Shown here piece by piece: positions 1 through 11,213 of a stretch of DNA of 64,000 bases; position 1 is the stretch's first letter, and each line of letters opens with the position of its first letter. Below the pieces are notes generated by a model. It saw only the letters and a program-made list of their open reading frames with translations, ran no database searches and was not told the DNA's origin. Origin of the DNA: Ophiura sarsii (lineage: Eukaryota > Echinodermata > Ophiuroidea > Amphilepidida > Ophiuridae); NCBI GenBank assembly GCA_035610835.1, contig CM069449.1, positions 10,993,855 to 11,057,854 on the forward strand, read 5' to 3'. A program made the translations under genes and the position numbers.

Positions 1-1096
1 TCGGCCTTCGGGTCGCGATTTTGTGCCAATAAAATCATATCAAAAAAAATCATATCAAATTATACTTCTATAACACAATTTTCTTTGCATACATGTATAC
101 TACATACCACTATTCCACTTTAGTCCAGGACACGTAGCTAAGTCGAACACGATCAGGTTCATTAAACTCCTGTTGTTGCCCTGTTGTTGTTGAGTAATAA
201 TAATAATATGCCAATCGCGCTATGACCCGTTGTACGTTGTGTTATGGTCAATGCCATCCGTTATTGATAGAGATCAACCCATACATGGTGTCCCAAAAAT
301 AATATTAACTTTCAATCCCGCTTTCAGTGAACAATGGTTTCGTTAAAAAGGAAGTTATTCTCATTACCTTCTGCCTGGTATATCTCATTGTAGTCTGGTT
401 ATTATTATGGTCAATGTCATCCGTTATTGACAGAGATTTGACCAATACATGGTGTCCCAAAAATAATATTAACTTTCAATGAACAAAGGTTTTGTTAAAA
501 GGAAGTTATTCGCATTACTTTCTGCCTGGTATATCTCACTGTAGTCTGTTTAATGACCCTTTATTGGCTTCTTGTTTCATAGCAGAATATTTGGACGGGA
601 ATTACATATATTAATAAAGCAACACAATTGGTTCGCATTATTTAACATTTTGGTTCTATACTTAAAACATTTGCAGTTCTTGCTTAACCAACTATATGTA
701 CTTGTAGACATAGATATAGATGTGTCTTGACATGAATTCAAGCGATATATATTTTAAACTAATTCTCACCAATCTGTAACAAGATATTACAATAGAATAA
801 TACCTTTAAAAAAAAGCAAATTCAAAACAATATGCATGTGATTTGGTAATGAAAATGGTACACTTTAGTATCAAAGATTTTGAAAAGCATACAAACAAAC
901 AAAAGTTATAATATTTTTCACTTGAATTTCAAAATTAATTTGAAAAAATAAACCAACGAACTAAATTATATAAACATTTATAAATCTTTCTATGCTATAT
1001 CATGTTACAAGCAACACTTCTATTGTCAAATATAATTAACAAATTGTACATAATGTACGAAATGCCTACATTTCGTAAATTACGTACATTTTATTT
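1..1096. other. AT-rich non-coding flank with a local duplication
   Basis: No gene is visible. The stretch is AT-rich with no splice-flanked open frame. It contains one direct duplication of about 155 bp (listed separately at 245-551). The remainder has no recognised feature. Confidence 0.6.
245..551. repeat. Two-copy direct repeat, period about 164 bp
   Basis: The block beginning TGGTCAATGCCATCCG at 245 recurs at 409 as TGGTCAATGTCATCCG. Both copies run through the shared words ATGGTGTCCCAAAAATAA and CTGCCTGGTATATCTCA. The first copy has extra bases in the middle. It is a simple local tandem duplication with no coding evidence. Confidence 0.85.
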
Positions 1097-1651
1097 ACAG
1101 TAATACAAAAAGTAACTATACATGTAATAAATGGGCTTTTAACTCTACAAATATATATCCTACCCAGAAATATTAAATTATAAAGTTGTTGAGAAATTCA
1201 TCTTCTTTAATATGAGATATTGCACGCTAGGATCGGTTGAATATTGAAGAAGTGACAATTTAAAATTTAAAGATAAAGTCACAATTTCATTTTCACATTT
1301 TACTTTTCAACACGGAGAGTATGACATAGTGTGTGTGTGTGGCGTATTGATCCATTCATCGGAACAAAACGGCCGATTACCTAACCTATGCATGCATCCC
1401 CCAATTGCATTACCGGTAATCGATAATGTACCCGTAGAGCTGGGTCCTCATGTAGAAGAAAAAAAATGTGAAAATGAAAATCGGACTTCACCTTACATTT
1501 TGGAGTGTCACTTCCTCAATAGTCACCCAATCCTAGCGTGCAAAACCTCATATAAAAGAAGATAAATTTCTCAATAACTTTAGGTGTAGTATATAATGTT
1601 TAGAGTTAAAAGCCCATTTATTACCTGTATAGTTACTTTTTTGATGACTGT
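1097..1651. mobile_element. Fold-back MITE, about 555 bp
   Basis: The left end (ACAGTAATAC, then AAAAAGTAACTATACATG) is the near reverse complement of the right end (ATAGTTACTTTTTTGATGAC). Pairing continues inward for more than 200 bp on each side through the words TAATAAATGGGCTTTTAAC and GCACGCTAGGAT. It belongs to the same family and is the same size as the element at 5270-5827. Small ORFs inside it are by-products of the palindrome. No transposase is encoded, so it would be non-autonomous. Confidence 0.75.
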
Positions 1652-1906
1652 ATATATTTGTACACACGGAGAAAACGGTCCTCAAAAGTCACACTTTCAA
1701 TCAGTAGGCGGGTCAATTTGTGATGAGAAACACTTCAACCCCAAAAACCTGCTACAAAAGGTTTTTCAACTGATTCTGCTTCCAGGTGATATCAGGAATG
1801 GCCAAAAAGAAAGTCCCACAAATCTAACTTCCGGAAAGAGGTTATTTTCAAGATGGCGTCCAAGATGGCTGCCAACATCATAAAATGGTATTAATCACCC
1901 TAGAGA
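1652..1906. other. Short intergenic spacer
   Basis: Unremarkable sequence between two MITEs. The phrase AATGGTATTAATCACC near 1885 reappears in variant form near 2645, so this spacer and the 2509-2750 region are related. No gene evidence was seen. Confidence 0.4.
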
Positions 1907-2500
1907 CAGTGGCGTATCTGGGATTTTTTCCAGGGGGGCAAATGCTGTTTTTTCCCGGTGAACACCAGTTCGACCCTATTAAGTAAAAAGATTGCGCAGC
2001 TGGGTTGTTTATTCCAGCGAATGACGTTGCATCCTAAAGCTGATGCGCGCGCAGCGCGCGAAATTTTAACAACATATCTACACGAATCTTGCCAGTATTA
2101 AGGTAAATTTTTCATTCAAACGGGCTTCTATAGTGATATTCCTGGACAAATGCGCGCGTAGCGCGAGAAAATTTGCCATTTTTATACTAAATTGCCCATC
2201 ATCAAACCGGGCAAGGGTCAAAGTTGTCATTTAGATGGGAATTAATTAAATCCTTAGATTTTCTCTTTCCTTTCCCTTTTCCTTCTCTCTTTCTCCTCCT
2301 CTCTTTCCTTTCTTTCCCTTTCCTTCCCCTTTTTCCTTTCCTTTCCCCTTTTCTCTTCCTCTCTTCCCTCTCTTCTTCCCTTCTCTTCGATTTTTTTTTA
2401 GCCCGGTAGTTTGGCCTGGCCTTCCCGGTCAAAGCCGTCTGGGGGGGGGGGGCACTCTGCCCCCTGACCCCCCCCCCCCCCCCCCGGAGATACGCTACTG
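1907..2500. mobile_element. hAT-like MITE with polypyrimidine core
   Basis: The termini CAGTGGCGTATCTGGG and CCGGAGATACGCTACTG form an imperfect inverted repeat. The 8-bp flanks CCTAGAGA (1899-1906 and 2501-2508) match exactly, the target duplication length typical of hAT transposons. The core holds a roughly 130-bp TTTCC/TTCTC tract (about 2265-2396) and G and C homopolymers near the right end. The lysine/arginine-rich minus-strand ORF across the tract is low-complexity noise. No transposase is present. Confidence 0.88.
2265..2396. repeat. Polypyrimidine/polypurine tract
   Basis: An almost pure pyrimidine run on the plus strand (CTTTCC and TTCCCTT variants) inside the hAT-like element. Such a mirror-like tract could adopt triplex DNA; that is inference. 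Confidence 0.85.
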
Positions 2501-2508
2501 CCTAGAGA

Positions 2509-2750
2509 TGTAAACTTGGTATGTATTCCTAGGTTTTAGGGTGTGATAAACTCAATCAGACTGGTTTAAAGTTTCCTAGACACTCAGGTGCACTCAAAAA
2601 CAAAATGGTAAAAATGGCTATAAAAGTTATAGCTATGGCTATGAAAAGTATTAATCACCTAGATATGTAAATTTGGTATCTATTCCAAGGTTTTAGGGAG
2701 TTATAAACTCAATCAGACTGGTTTAAAGTTTCCTAAACACTCAAGTACAC
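2509..2750. repeat. Two-copy direct repeat, period about 150 bp
   Basis: The block from AGATGTAAACTTGGTATG through CTCAATCAGACTGGTTTAAA (2505-2600) recurs at about 2660-2750 with modest divergence. The hAT-like element sits at the left edge of the first copy. No coding signal was seen. Confidence 0.75.
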
Positions 2751-3283
2751 TCAGTATATCCAATTTCCTTGTCACTTTACAGAGTTGCCAGTCTGACGAA
2801 CCTGCTAGCTTAGCAGTGAAACGTAACTAACATGTGAGTGAACTATTCACTATTTATTGGATTTGTCTACGACGAAATCAAATCACAGATGTCCGCTAAG
2901 GTATCTTTAAATCTGGGCTAGCTGTGATAAATTCGTTTCCAATTCTACCCAATTAAGAAATAATCACACACTTTGCTTGTAAATACAGACTGCAACAAAC
3001 ACAGTTATACAACTACATTTGTCTCCCACAAAAGAATAAATGCTGCGGTGACATATGTCTTAGAGCAATCTAAATTATATTATTGTAATACCAAACAAAA
3101 GAAATTTAGTTATAAAATGAGTTGGTGGCAGTTTCGCCTTTTTTTAAGCATTAACAAGTTATTTGTACTTGTTCAAATCATTGGCTTTGTGTCAGTATCC
3201 ATGGTTCATGAGAAAACATGTTGCTTTTTTGTCACTTTTCCCTTTAGATAACAATAATTTACTATGTAAACATTTTTTTTTAT

Positions 3284-3844
3284 GGTATCGTTTTTACTGG
3301 TGAGAAAGCGCAACACAAAAATGAAATAAAATATGTTTAGCTAAGGTTTTTAAAATTGTATATGTTTGTCACAGTCTTTACATCTCTGTTAGCATGCATG
3401 CACTGTATGAAATGCATTATGTATGATTTTGCAGCGTAATTTAATAATATGCCATTTTAAATACCAGGTGTTTTTTATTAAATGTGAGAACTATCTATAC
3501 CTGAACCGAGGCCGACTCGTGTGTTCACGGTGTGACCCGTTCATTCAATTTGTGTGACCCGTTCATTCCATTTACAATTTATTTTGTCACATTCACTTAA
3601 AAAATGACCCAATTATATCCGTAATTATATCACCGATTTGAATGAAACAAAGTTTATTTTGTAGCGAAAGGTATCGTTTTTATTGGTGAGAAAGCGCAAC
3701 ACAAAAATGAAATAAAATATGTTTAGCTAAGGTTTTTAAAATTGTATATGTTTGTCACAGTCTGTACATCTCTGTTAGCATGCATGCACTGTATGAAATG
3801 AATTATGTATGATTTTGCAGCTTAATTTAATAATATGCCATTCT
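3284..3844. repeat. Unit-1-specific duplication, period about 387 bp
   Basis: About 174 bp beginning GGTATCGTTTTTA and ending TTTAATAATATGCCATT occurs at 3284-3457 and again at 3671-3844 with a few differences. The other units have only one copy between the GTGACCC block and the CTGGATCA block. This is a short internal duplication private to unit 1. Confidence 0.85.
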
Positions 3845-4049
3845 AGTTCGGAATGGATGACATCACACAAAAGTATACAGAAACGTAGCACCTGGATCAA
3901 TTCTTAAACACATACTTTTTACAGGAATAATTAATTATAGACCTACATGTTATACTAAATGTATGATGACTCAAAATCACTTAGGAAAATTACAAATATA
4001 ATTGTTTTAACATTAATTTTGAATATTTGACATATGGAAATTGTAGTCG

Positions 4050-4150
4050 ATGTATTTAGTTATTTAGTTAGTTATTTCGTTATTTCGTTATTTAGTTATT
4101 TTCATTCATTTACAGGTAATTATTCATTTACTAATATTTATTATTCGTTT
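4050..4150. repeat. TTTAGTTATT-type microsatellite (present in every unit)
   Basis: A run of TTAGTTATT, TTCGTTATT and TTCATTTA variants. The equivalent runs in the other units are at about 16617-16690, 28218-28335 and 39290-39375. Repeat number differs among units, as expected for slippage after duplication. Confidence 0.8.
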
Positions 4151-4496
4151 ATTTCATTGTTCAGTGTTCAAACATAAACCTGGTTAAAAAGATTTCAAAA
4201 TACTTTTTTTTTAAACGTTGTACATGTATTTGACTTGAGTGTGGAGAAAACTCCCGATTTAATTAAATCATCATCGATTCATAATTCTCTCTTTATTTTC
4301 TATGCCACCATAATCGTTTAAAAGATCTTATGTGAAGAATGTAGAGTGAAGATAAATTCGGTGACATCTGAAAAGTATATTCATTTTTGTGATGTTACCC
4401 CTGGATATGTATAATAGTTGTTTGTAATTCCTTAACTTTTCTTATATTGACATCATAACGATGCAGCTGGTATAATCAATATTCAAAATAAATAAA

Positions 4497-4687
4497 CTAT
4501 AGTTCTTTTGTCCATCACGAGACAGTGACGTAACTACACAGTCGCACTATTTACGCACGCGTATGTGTCTTCCGCCTTTCTACGCGTGAGTGTATGCCAG
4601 GCTACGAGTAGGCGGGCGCGTTTATGTACTGCAATTAATGAATGACACAGCTACGTCACTGTCTTGTGATTGACAAATAGACTATAG
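4497..4687. repeat. CRE-containing palindromic element, unit 1
   Basis: A fold-back of about 190 bp: CTATAGTTC then TCCATCACGAGACAGTGACG at the left, and the near reverse complement CTACGTCACTGTCTTGTGAT then GACTATAG at the right. Each arm has a TGACGTA/TACGTCA core resembling a CREB/ATF site. It is present at the same place in all four units, so it predates the array. It lies about 130 bp upstream of the ATG of a candidate first exon (4815). A role as a promoter part is inference. Confidence 0.8.
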
Positions 4688-4814
4688 AAAAGCAGCAGCA
4701 GTGTGCTTACAGACACGGATCTATATCTAACACTATCTTTACAATTATTTCATTATATTTACATTTCCATAAATTATCCAACATACAAAATAAAAAAATC
4801 TTTATTTGGTGACA

Positions 4815-4877
4815 ATGGGGAATGTTTACATTGCGTATTATGTGTATGATAATAAGATTATATCGCTGATGTTTAAA
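4815..4877 (+). pseudogene. Candidate first coding exon, unit 1 (orphan)
   Basis: ATG followed by 21 open codons beginning MGNVYIAYYVYDNK and ending at a good splice donor, AAA|GTAAGG. The ATG, frame length and donor are kept in all four units; changes are limited to a few residues near the end. In unit 1 the module carrying the matching second exon is deleted, so this exon has no partner and the gene copy is probably dead. The product is not recognised. A chance open frame of 21 codons is possible; retention of the donor in four copies is the main support. Confidence 0.3.
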
Positions 4878-5269
4878 GTAAGGTCATTATTAATGTAAAA
4901 TTAATAACACAGCTAGATCATATTGCTGTTATATACCGTACATTGTGCAATTAAATAGTTTGATTTTTGTTATTCCATTCAATCATTAAATCATTTTGCA
5001 TGTGTACATACTATTGTCTTGATGCATTTTTAAAGCGTATATTTCTGAACTCCCACACACGTGAGGCACAATGCGGCATTAGCTAATTTGATTTAAGAGC
5101 ATAAATGTGAGACAAAGTCATAATAAGTCAAATTCATGACAAGTCTTATTTCTGATCTTTGACACCTCGTGTCTCCAACCAAAGACCCAAATTCATGAAT
5201 ATAAAGAGTTAAAAGTAAATTAAGTTTTGAGATATTCATATTTCATTTACTCCAATGATTTTGTTAACA

Positions 5270-5827
5270 GTCATCACAATAAGTAACTGACCAGGTAATA
5301 AATGTGCTGATTACTCTAAAAGTATAACTCCCACATAAACATATTAAATTATAAACAGGTTGATAAATTTCTCTTCTTGAATTTGAGATATTACACGCTA
5401 AGAATGGCTGATTATTAAGGAAGTTACAGTCCCAAATGTATTGTCAAGTCTGATTTTCATTTTCACATTTTCATTTTCAATACGGGCAAATCATTGATTA
5501 CTGGTAGTGGTAGTGCCAATTCACCCGTCGATGGCTGGTTGTTGGATAGTCGGCCGGTGGCATTGTTATGGTTGATCAAGACGGCACGCACGCTTTACCT
5601 GTCTTACTCTCCCCGTGTTGTAAAGAAAATGTTAAAATGAAAATCAGACTTGCCCTAACGTTTGGGATCGTAACTTCCTCATTAATCAACTATTCTTAGC
5701 GTGTAATATCTCGAATTTAAGAAGAGAAATGTCTCAATAATTTTTAAATTAAATATGTTTATGTAAGAGTTATACTTATAGAGTTATCAGCATGTTTATT
5801 ACCTGGTCAGTTACTTATTGTGATGAC
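5270..5827. mobile_element. Fold-back MITE, about 558 bp
   Basis: The left end GTCATCACAATAAGTAACTG is the exact reverse complement of the right end CAGTTACTTATTGTGATGAC. Pairing continues inward past AGGTAATAAATGTGCTGA for roughly 230 bp per arm. It is the same family as 1097-1651. It is present only in unit 1, where about 170 bp of unit sequence seen in units 2-4 is missing at the insertion point, so this is not a clean empty site. No transposase. Confidence 0.78.
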
Positions 5828-6031
5828 GATTTAACATAAGGTGATACAATTCTATCGCAGAATAACCTACTTCTTTTCCATCTGAATATTTCCATCTAAA
5901 TATGGATATGTAAGGAACGCTTGTTAATCGTCGAGTCAAGGTTGTGTGTTGTTATTGTATTAGTTACGTAAGCTTGTTTAAAACTAAAAGTGACAGTTTA
6001 TACTTTCACACTTTATTTGATATCAGTATAA

Positions 6032-6355
6032 TACACCTATCAGTTGTAAGACGCACTATACGACCCCCGGGAGTGGTGCGTCACTTTACCGAGGTGCGTC
6101 AACTTCTCATGTACCATGACGCAGCCTGTGTCAAAAAAACGACGGACCATTGCCATCCAGATACGCACCCTTAGTCAACTATCAGCCCATTCGCACCCAT
6201 GTAAAGTGACGGACCTTTACGCACCCTCCGTCATTTTTTTGACGGACCAAAGGCTGCCACTGACGTACCCTCCGTCAAGAATTATTGGTAAACGACGCAC
6301 CCACGACGCACCTCTCCCGGGGGTCGTATAGTGCGTCTTACAACTGATAGGTGTA
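6032..6355. mobile_element. Fold-back MITE with TAA target duplication
   Basis: The termini TACACCTATCAGTTGTAAGA and its exact reverse complement extend for about 40 bp to CCCCCGGGAG. TAA flanks both sides (6029-6031 and 6356-6358). Units 3 and 4 show the unoccupied site as CAGTATAACG and CAGTATAATG with a single TAA. A 3-bp TAA duplication is characteristic of PIF/Harbinger elements. The interior is unusually dense in GACGCAC, GACGGACC and CTCCGTCA motifs in both orientations. Confidence 0.88.
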
Positions 6356-6928
6356 TAACGTAATCAGAGACTTGAAAGCGGTAGTATGGGGTAACTCATA
6401 GATGGTTTCAACAGGAAAGGGAAGTCTAAATACTGTTATTCATCAGTGTCTTCATCAAGTAAAATAAATAAAATAACTTAATACAATAAACACTTATAAC
6501 ATAATACAGTTTGGTTGGCATCTGGATTGGCACATCTCAAGATATTTGAGTGTTTAGTAGAAACAATCTTTTATTTTATTGTTTTATCTTCTCTTGTCAG
6601 CATGAAATAATATAAAATGAATAAACCATTCCTACATGTCAACGGAAATAGATTTGCGCTGACGCAAGTAAAATGAATTGAGACCAGCAAACATAGTAAG
6701 GAAGAGAAACTTTATACTTAAACGAGAAAGTGACGAGTCGTTTAATAACGTATTAAACGGTGGTATGAAAAGCCTGCCTACGCGTATGCTCGATGACTGA
6801 AATAATATAGAAATATAGGGCGGGTGGACAGAGCAATATAATTTGGCGCAAAATGAACGTCTGCCTTTTTTTGTTTCACCGGTTGCCATATTAAACAGGT
6901 ATCTTAGACACAATTCAATTGCTTGCTA

Positions 6929-7983
6929 CAGGCTGTCTCAAAATGATTAGTACCCATCGATGCCCAAAGTTCAATATTTTTGTCCATCATCAAAATCAAT
7001 GAAATTAGATCCGTTGTTTTTCTATCATATATGACATACTGTACCCTTTCATTAGAATTTTAGATCATGAATATCGGACTTATTTAACTGAAGTTACACT
7101 CCAAAGTGTAAGACATGGTGATTTCACCTTTTTGGCAAAGTGCACAAAAATGTGTTTGTAAACAGCTTGTTTGAAAGAAACTAATACATTCTCTTAATCT
7201 CTTGTCTCCTAATATCTTTGGTTCTTTTCTATTTTAAACTGTTGTTGTATCATATATGGTTTTCAAATCAATAATAATTCTTCATTTTGATTCAATTTGA
7301 AAAGTAAAAATGGATCGTCACGCATGAGCGACCCCAAGCTTTGTTTCTATGATGAGCTAGTTTTGAGGCTAAACTTGAGGGGCATTTAAATAGGTAAAGA
7401 CGTGGTTATGGGTAACCAACAGTGGCTTAGACTTCTTTTTCATATTGGGGATGCATTTTCCTACAAACTTGGTAAAAATGATATAGTCCCATACTGTTTA
7501 ACTTCATGAAATCCATTCTCCAATGTGAAAATGAAATCTAAGCCACTGGTAATACACCACATACCACTTAATTTAGAAGTCCCTAAACACTTTGTGTGAT
7601 GAACTTCTTTTACCCTTGGAATTGAAATAAAGAGAAGAATTATAAATGATTTGAACACCCATAAATAATAACAGTTACAACAGAAAGACACACACGATTA
7701 TATTAGTAGACAAGATATTATAAGAATACACGAGTTTCTTTCAAACAAGCTGTAAGAACACACACATTTTTTAGCACTTTGTCAAAAACGTGAAATCACC
7801 ATGTTTTACATAATGGAGTGTATCTTGAGTTTGATAAATCCGATATTCATGATCTAAAATTCTAATGAAAGAGTGCAGTATGACAAAGATGATGAAACAA
7901 CAACGAACCTAATTGATTTGGATGATGACAACAAATAATTAACTTTGGGCATCGATGGGTACTAATCATTTTGGGACAGCCTG
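6929..7983. mobile_element. Mariner-like non-autonomous element, 1,055 bp
   Basis: The termini CAGGCTGTCTCAAAATGATT and AATCATTTTGGGACAGCCTG are inverted repeats extending about 290 bp inward. TA dinucleotides flank it (6927-6928, 7984-7985). Unit 3 has the empty site near 34433 (TTCCTATGTGATAT). ACAGGCTGTC-type ends with a TA duplication are typical of the Tc1/mariner superfamily. No transposase frame is present. A smaller hAT-like element is nested at 7420-7548. Confidence 0.9.
7420..7548. mobile_element. Nested hAT-like MITE, 129 bp
   Basis: The ends CAGTGGCTTAGA and TCTAAGCCACTG are perfect 12-bp inverted repeats. The flanking octamers GTAACCAA (7412-7419) and GTAATACA (7549-7556) agree at 6 of 8 positions, consistent with an old 8-bp target duplication. 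It lies in the unique centre of the mariner-like element, so it inserted later than that element. Confidence 0.65.
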
Positions 7984-8544
7984 TATGTGATATAATATGA
8001 TAAACCATGCTAAATTGTATGCGTTTCTAGTGTTAATAGTATGTCTGCTGAGGTGAAGAGAGGTGAAGGACAAAGATGGGGGCATGAAAGAAGAGAGGGA
8101 GATGTTGCACTGCTTCTAACCAACGCACGTGATTAATTTGTATTAATTCAATTTGAATGATACGGTTCGTATCGCAGAATGGCTTAGGGACGACGTCAAT
8201 ACTCGACCTGCGGTTGCTCGCCGGTTCCGTCCGGTTTCAGCGCGGTTCCCATGATACAGCTGAATCTGCTGTAATATACACAGGTGACACGACCGGTTGA
8301 TTATGTCTGGTTACGTATGTGACTAATCAAATCTCGAGGTAAAGGTCTCTCAAGTGATCGTTTACAATAAGTATACAATACCAGTCATTATTTTTTACTG
8401 GGTTGGCTGCTTTAATCGGTCGCACCCATAGTGTCGCAGTTTAGTCAAAACCCATGGTGTATTGTAGTGCGAATCATGACAAAGATAACCTTATAGTGAC
8501 TTATAGCTTTAGAAATAATTGCAATAATTGAAAATAGTATTTAA

Positions 8545-8889
8545 AGGTAGATGACCCGATCACATTTTCATAGCACAGATTTTTCTCAAACATATGGAGA
8601 TTTTCATATCATATGAAAGATCATATTTTTCTGATTAACATACTGAAATTTGACGGTCCAAATCAGTATGATTACGAAGAAATCGGTGAAATAACATCGA
8701 ATTACCGCGAAAAGTGGTAACCACCAATATAGTTTGTGTACAACTCAATGGGCACATTTCACGGCCTCTTGTGCGTCTAAAATAAGAACCATTAGAGTTA
8801 TGCAACTCAAACTTTGGAATACGACTTTTTTGAGGATGACCTTTCATGTCGAATAGAAAACTATAAGTTGAAAATCGGAACATCTACCT
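8545..8889. mobile_element. TTAA-type MITE, 345 bp
   Basis: The ends AGGTAGATG and CATCTACCT are inverted repeats, flanked on both sides by TTAA (8541-8544, 8890-8893). Units 2 and 3 have the empty site as AGTATTTAATAGAAG and AGTAATTAATAGAAG with a single TTAA. A TTAA duplication is characteristic of piggyBac-like transposition. The internal minus-strand ORF (8635-8883) is not supported as a gene. Confidence 0.88.
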
Positions 8890-9212
8890 TTAATAGAAGT
8901 ACCACACCGTTAAACTATTTCTATTGTATTTCTTTCTTTTATGTACCTAATAATACGCAAATGTTACAAGCTGTACAGTTTTCGTATTGAGCATTTTTGG
9001 CCACTTTGGTGTTTTTGATAATTTTCGATAACATCTTTAATTGCGTGATAACATCCCGAAACACTTTTCGTCACTATGTGGTACGACCGACCTGGAACTA
9101 CAACGATGGAATGGAATCATTGAAGCTTAAGCATACATTAGTTTTAGTTTCATTCGTTTTTCAATTAACAAAGAAATAAGCTTACCTGTGTGGTTCTTTC
9201 GTGTTCCATCAG

Positions 9213-9996
9213 TAAACTTGATTCAACAAAGGTTGAGTAGCAAATTTACTGTGCCGTTTAGTAAAATTTTAGTCAATACCTGGCTCAACAATTGTTGAGT
9301 AAACTTTTATTCCGCCTTACTCAACAGTTGAGCTGTTCGTAGTAAACCTTACTCAACCAACAAGGAGTAATATTTTGCACAGTTTTTGAGTAATATTTTG
9401 CCCAACTGTTGAGAAACGTGAATTTGACTCAACTTATATTGCGCAGGCTGTTTGCCCAACTGTTGAGTAACATGAATTTGACCATGGAAGTAATTGACTT
9501 AACTGATGTCGGGGAAATTTTCCCCATTCTTGAATTATTACCCAACAATTACACAATTAGGGTTACAGAGGGCTAGGAGTGCATCCAGTGTGAGAGCGAG
9601 TGGGTGACTGACTTGGGTAATTTCAACATTTGCATCACGTTCATCATGTTTTCATCAAAAGTTCATTGCATCACCACAATGAAACGATAATTGTGTAACT
9701 TTCGGGAAAAAATTATGAGGTCTTACCTTAAAGAATGGGGGAAAATTCCCAAACACCCCAGCAAGAAAGCAGTAGTGTCAGCTCCGCCATGTCGCACGTG
9801 TTAAGTCGCCAATTCGTAAACGCAAACTGCGCAACGTTAAGTCAACTTTCAAAATGCTTTACTCTACATGGTTTTCACAACTTTGCTCGGGTCAGGAGTA
9901 TTACGGAAATTCGTGTTTTGCACCCTGTTGATTATTGACTCAATTTGTTACTCAACACGTTTAACTCAACACACTGAGTAAAATATTTTAAGAATG
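9213..9996. mobile_element. ACTCAAC-rich MITE, unit 1 copy, left end deleted
   Basis: Same element as 23633-24508 but the first part is missing: the unit sequence CCATCAG (9206-9212) is fused directly to TAAACTTGATTCAAC. The right end AAGAATG precedes a TA at 9997-9998. The interior contains about twenty ACTCAAC/GTTGAGT words. The deletion also removed the unit's TATA/CCAAT promoter-like segment present in units 2 and 3. Confidence 0.85.
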
Positions 9997-10021
9997 TACC
10001 GAACATAGTCAGCGAAACCAT

Positions 10022-11060
10022 GCTTGCTTGCTTATTTACTTGCTTAATTAGAGTTTTGTTCTCGATCTACAATGGCTCTCGACACTTCTCTTATCTGCAT
10101 TGCTGTCTTTAAGTCTCCGACATCCAAACCAGTGTCCTGTTTTAGCACATCAATGTAAGTTAGGGCAGGTCTTCCAAGTTTTCTTCTACCATGCTTTGGT
10201 ATCCAGTGAATCAGCTTTGACACACATTCTTGACTCCTAGAGCAGCGGCCTGAGAAACTTGTCCTTCTATCCCTGATTTTTTGGGTGATTTTGGGGAGGT
10301 CTCCATACAGCTCTGTGTTACTTGTATGTTGCTTCCAATGACTATTGAGGACAGCCCTCAGCATACGAGTATAACAGCCGTCAAGTTGCTTTGCTAGCTT
10401 AGGGATGGTGGTCCATGCCTCACAACCATATAGTAATACAGATTCAACAGTTGCGGCGAACAGGCGAAGTTTGAATTTTCTTGGTAGGGTGGTTTTCCAG
10501 ATCTTGTTCAGCTTCCCACAGGCTCTCTTAGCTGCTGCCTTACGTTGCTTGATATTCTGTTTCAGTGCTTGATATCCAGGCACCTAAGTACTTGAAATCG
10601 TTTACTTCATCTAGTTTGGTTCCATCATTTGTTCTGATTTCTACCGCAATTGTTTGGTTGTATGCCATGAACTTTGTCTTCTTCGCATTCATAGTCAAGC
10701 CAGTTTAAGCCACTGATGTCTCAATCCTCTGAAGCAGATCTTGTGCTTGGTGTAATTGTTCAGACAGCAGGACAATATCGTCTGCAAAGTCAAATTCTGT
10801 CACTGCTACAGGTCCAATCCTTCTGCTTCTTTGCGTTTCTAGATGGAATCCAAGCTCTTCTTCCTTCCTGCTATAGCCATTCTCAGGGCGAAGTCTAGTA
10901 CAATAACAGACAGATATGGGGCAAGGGTGTCACCCTGAGGTACACCAGCTAAGATTTCGAACAGATCTGTTTCTCCATCACTTTAGCCATGGTTCCCTCG
11001 TACATGTCTCCAACAGCATCGACTATCTGTCCTGGTATGCCATAAGCTTAGCATTTGCCA
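10022..11060 (-). pseudogene. RTE-type retrotransposon fragment (reverse transcriptase C-terminal half), unit 1
   Basis: The minus strand encodes the 3' half of a non-LTR reverse transcriptase. In reading order it shows a GVPQGDTLAP box (10929-10946), the catalytic FADD box (10777-10788, followed by IVLLSE), then an open 179-codon stretch (10583-10044). That stretch holds the thumb/C-terminal signature LLYGCEAWT, RDRRTSFSGRC and a conserved tail rich in DVGDLKTAM. Frameshifts separate the RT core from the tail, so it is a pseudogene. It is 5'-truncated, with no endonuclease domain. Downstream of the stop lies a short AAGCAAGTAAATAAGCAAGC repeat, typical of simple-repeat tails of RTE elements. 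The tail frame is open here; unit 2 has one extra frameshift. Confidence 0.9.
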
Positions 11061-11073
11061 CCATGCTATAGCT

Positions 11074-11213
11074 TATAAATACGTAAACATTGAACGACGA
11101 CGCCAAGTACGAGGTTGAAAATTTGTCCGGCGAACTTGACATCAACACTAATGGCGTTGTCTGCTAAACATCTGCCGAAATGTCATTCTAAAAGCTCATT
11201 TCAAATCCAAATA
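11074..11213 (+). promoter_or_regulatory. TATA box followed by short ORF start, unit 1
   Basis: TATAAATA at 11074-11081 is followed 70 bp later by ATGGCG at 11151, opening a short frame (MALSAKHLPKCHSKSS and a few more residues) that runs into the transposon at 11214. The diverged relic near 55840 has ATGGCGTCGTCT in an aligned position with a strong AAC-ATGG context. Unit 2 has ATT in place of the ATG. This could be a promoter and translation start of a small gene, but no donor site or continuation was found. Confidence 0.2.

Noticed and set aside
2202..2432. Lysine/arginine-rich 76-codon ORF
   Set aside because: It is the translation of a polypurine/polypyrimidine tract inside a hAT-like element.
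8997..9179. 60-codon ORF with a hydrophobic N-terminus, recurring at 23028 and 35114
   Set aside because: The start codon is TTG, not ATG, and differences between units are mostly replacements on either strand, so there is no sign of coding constraint.
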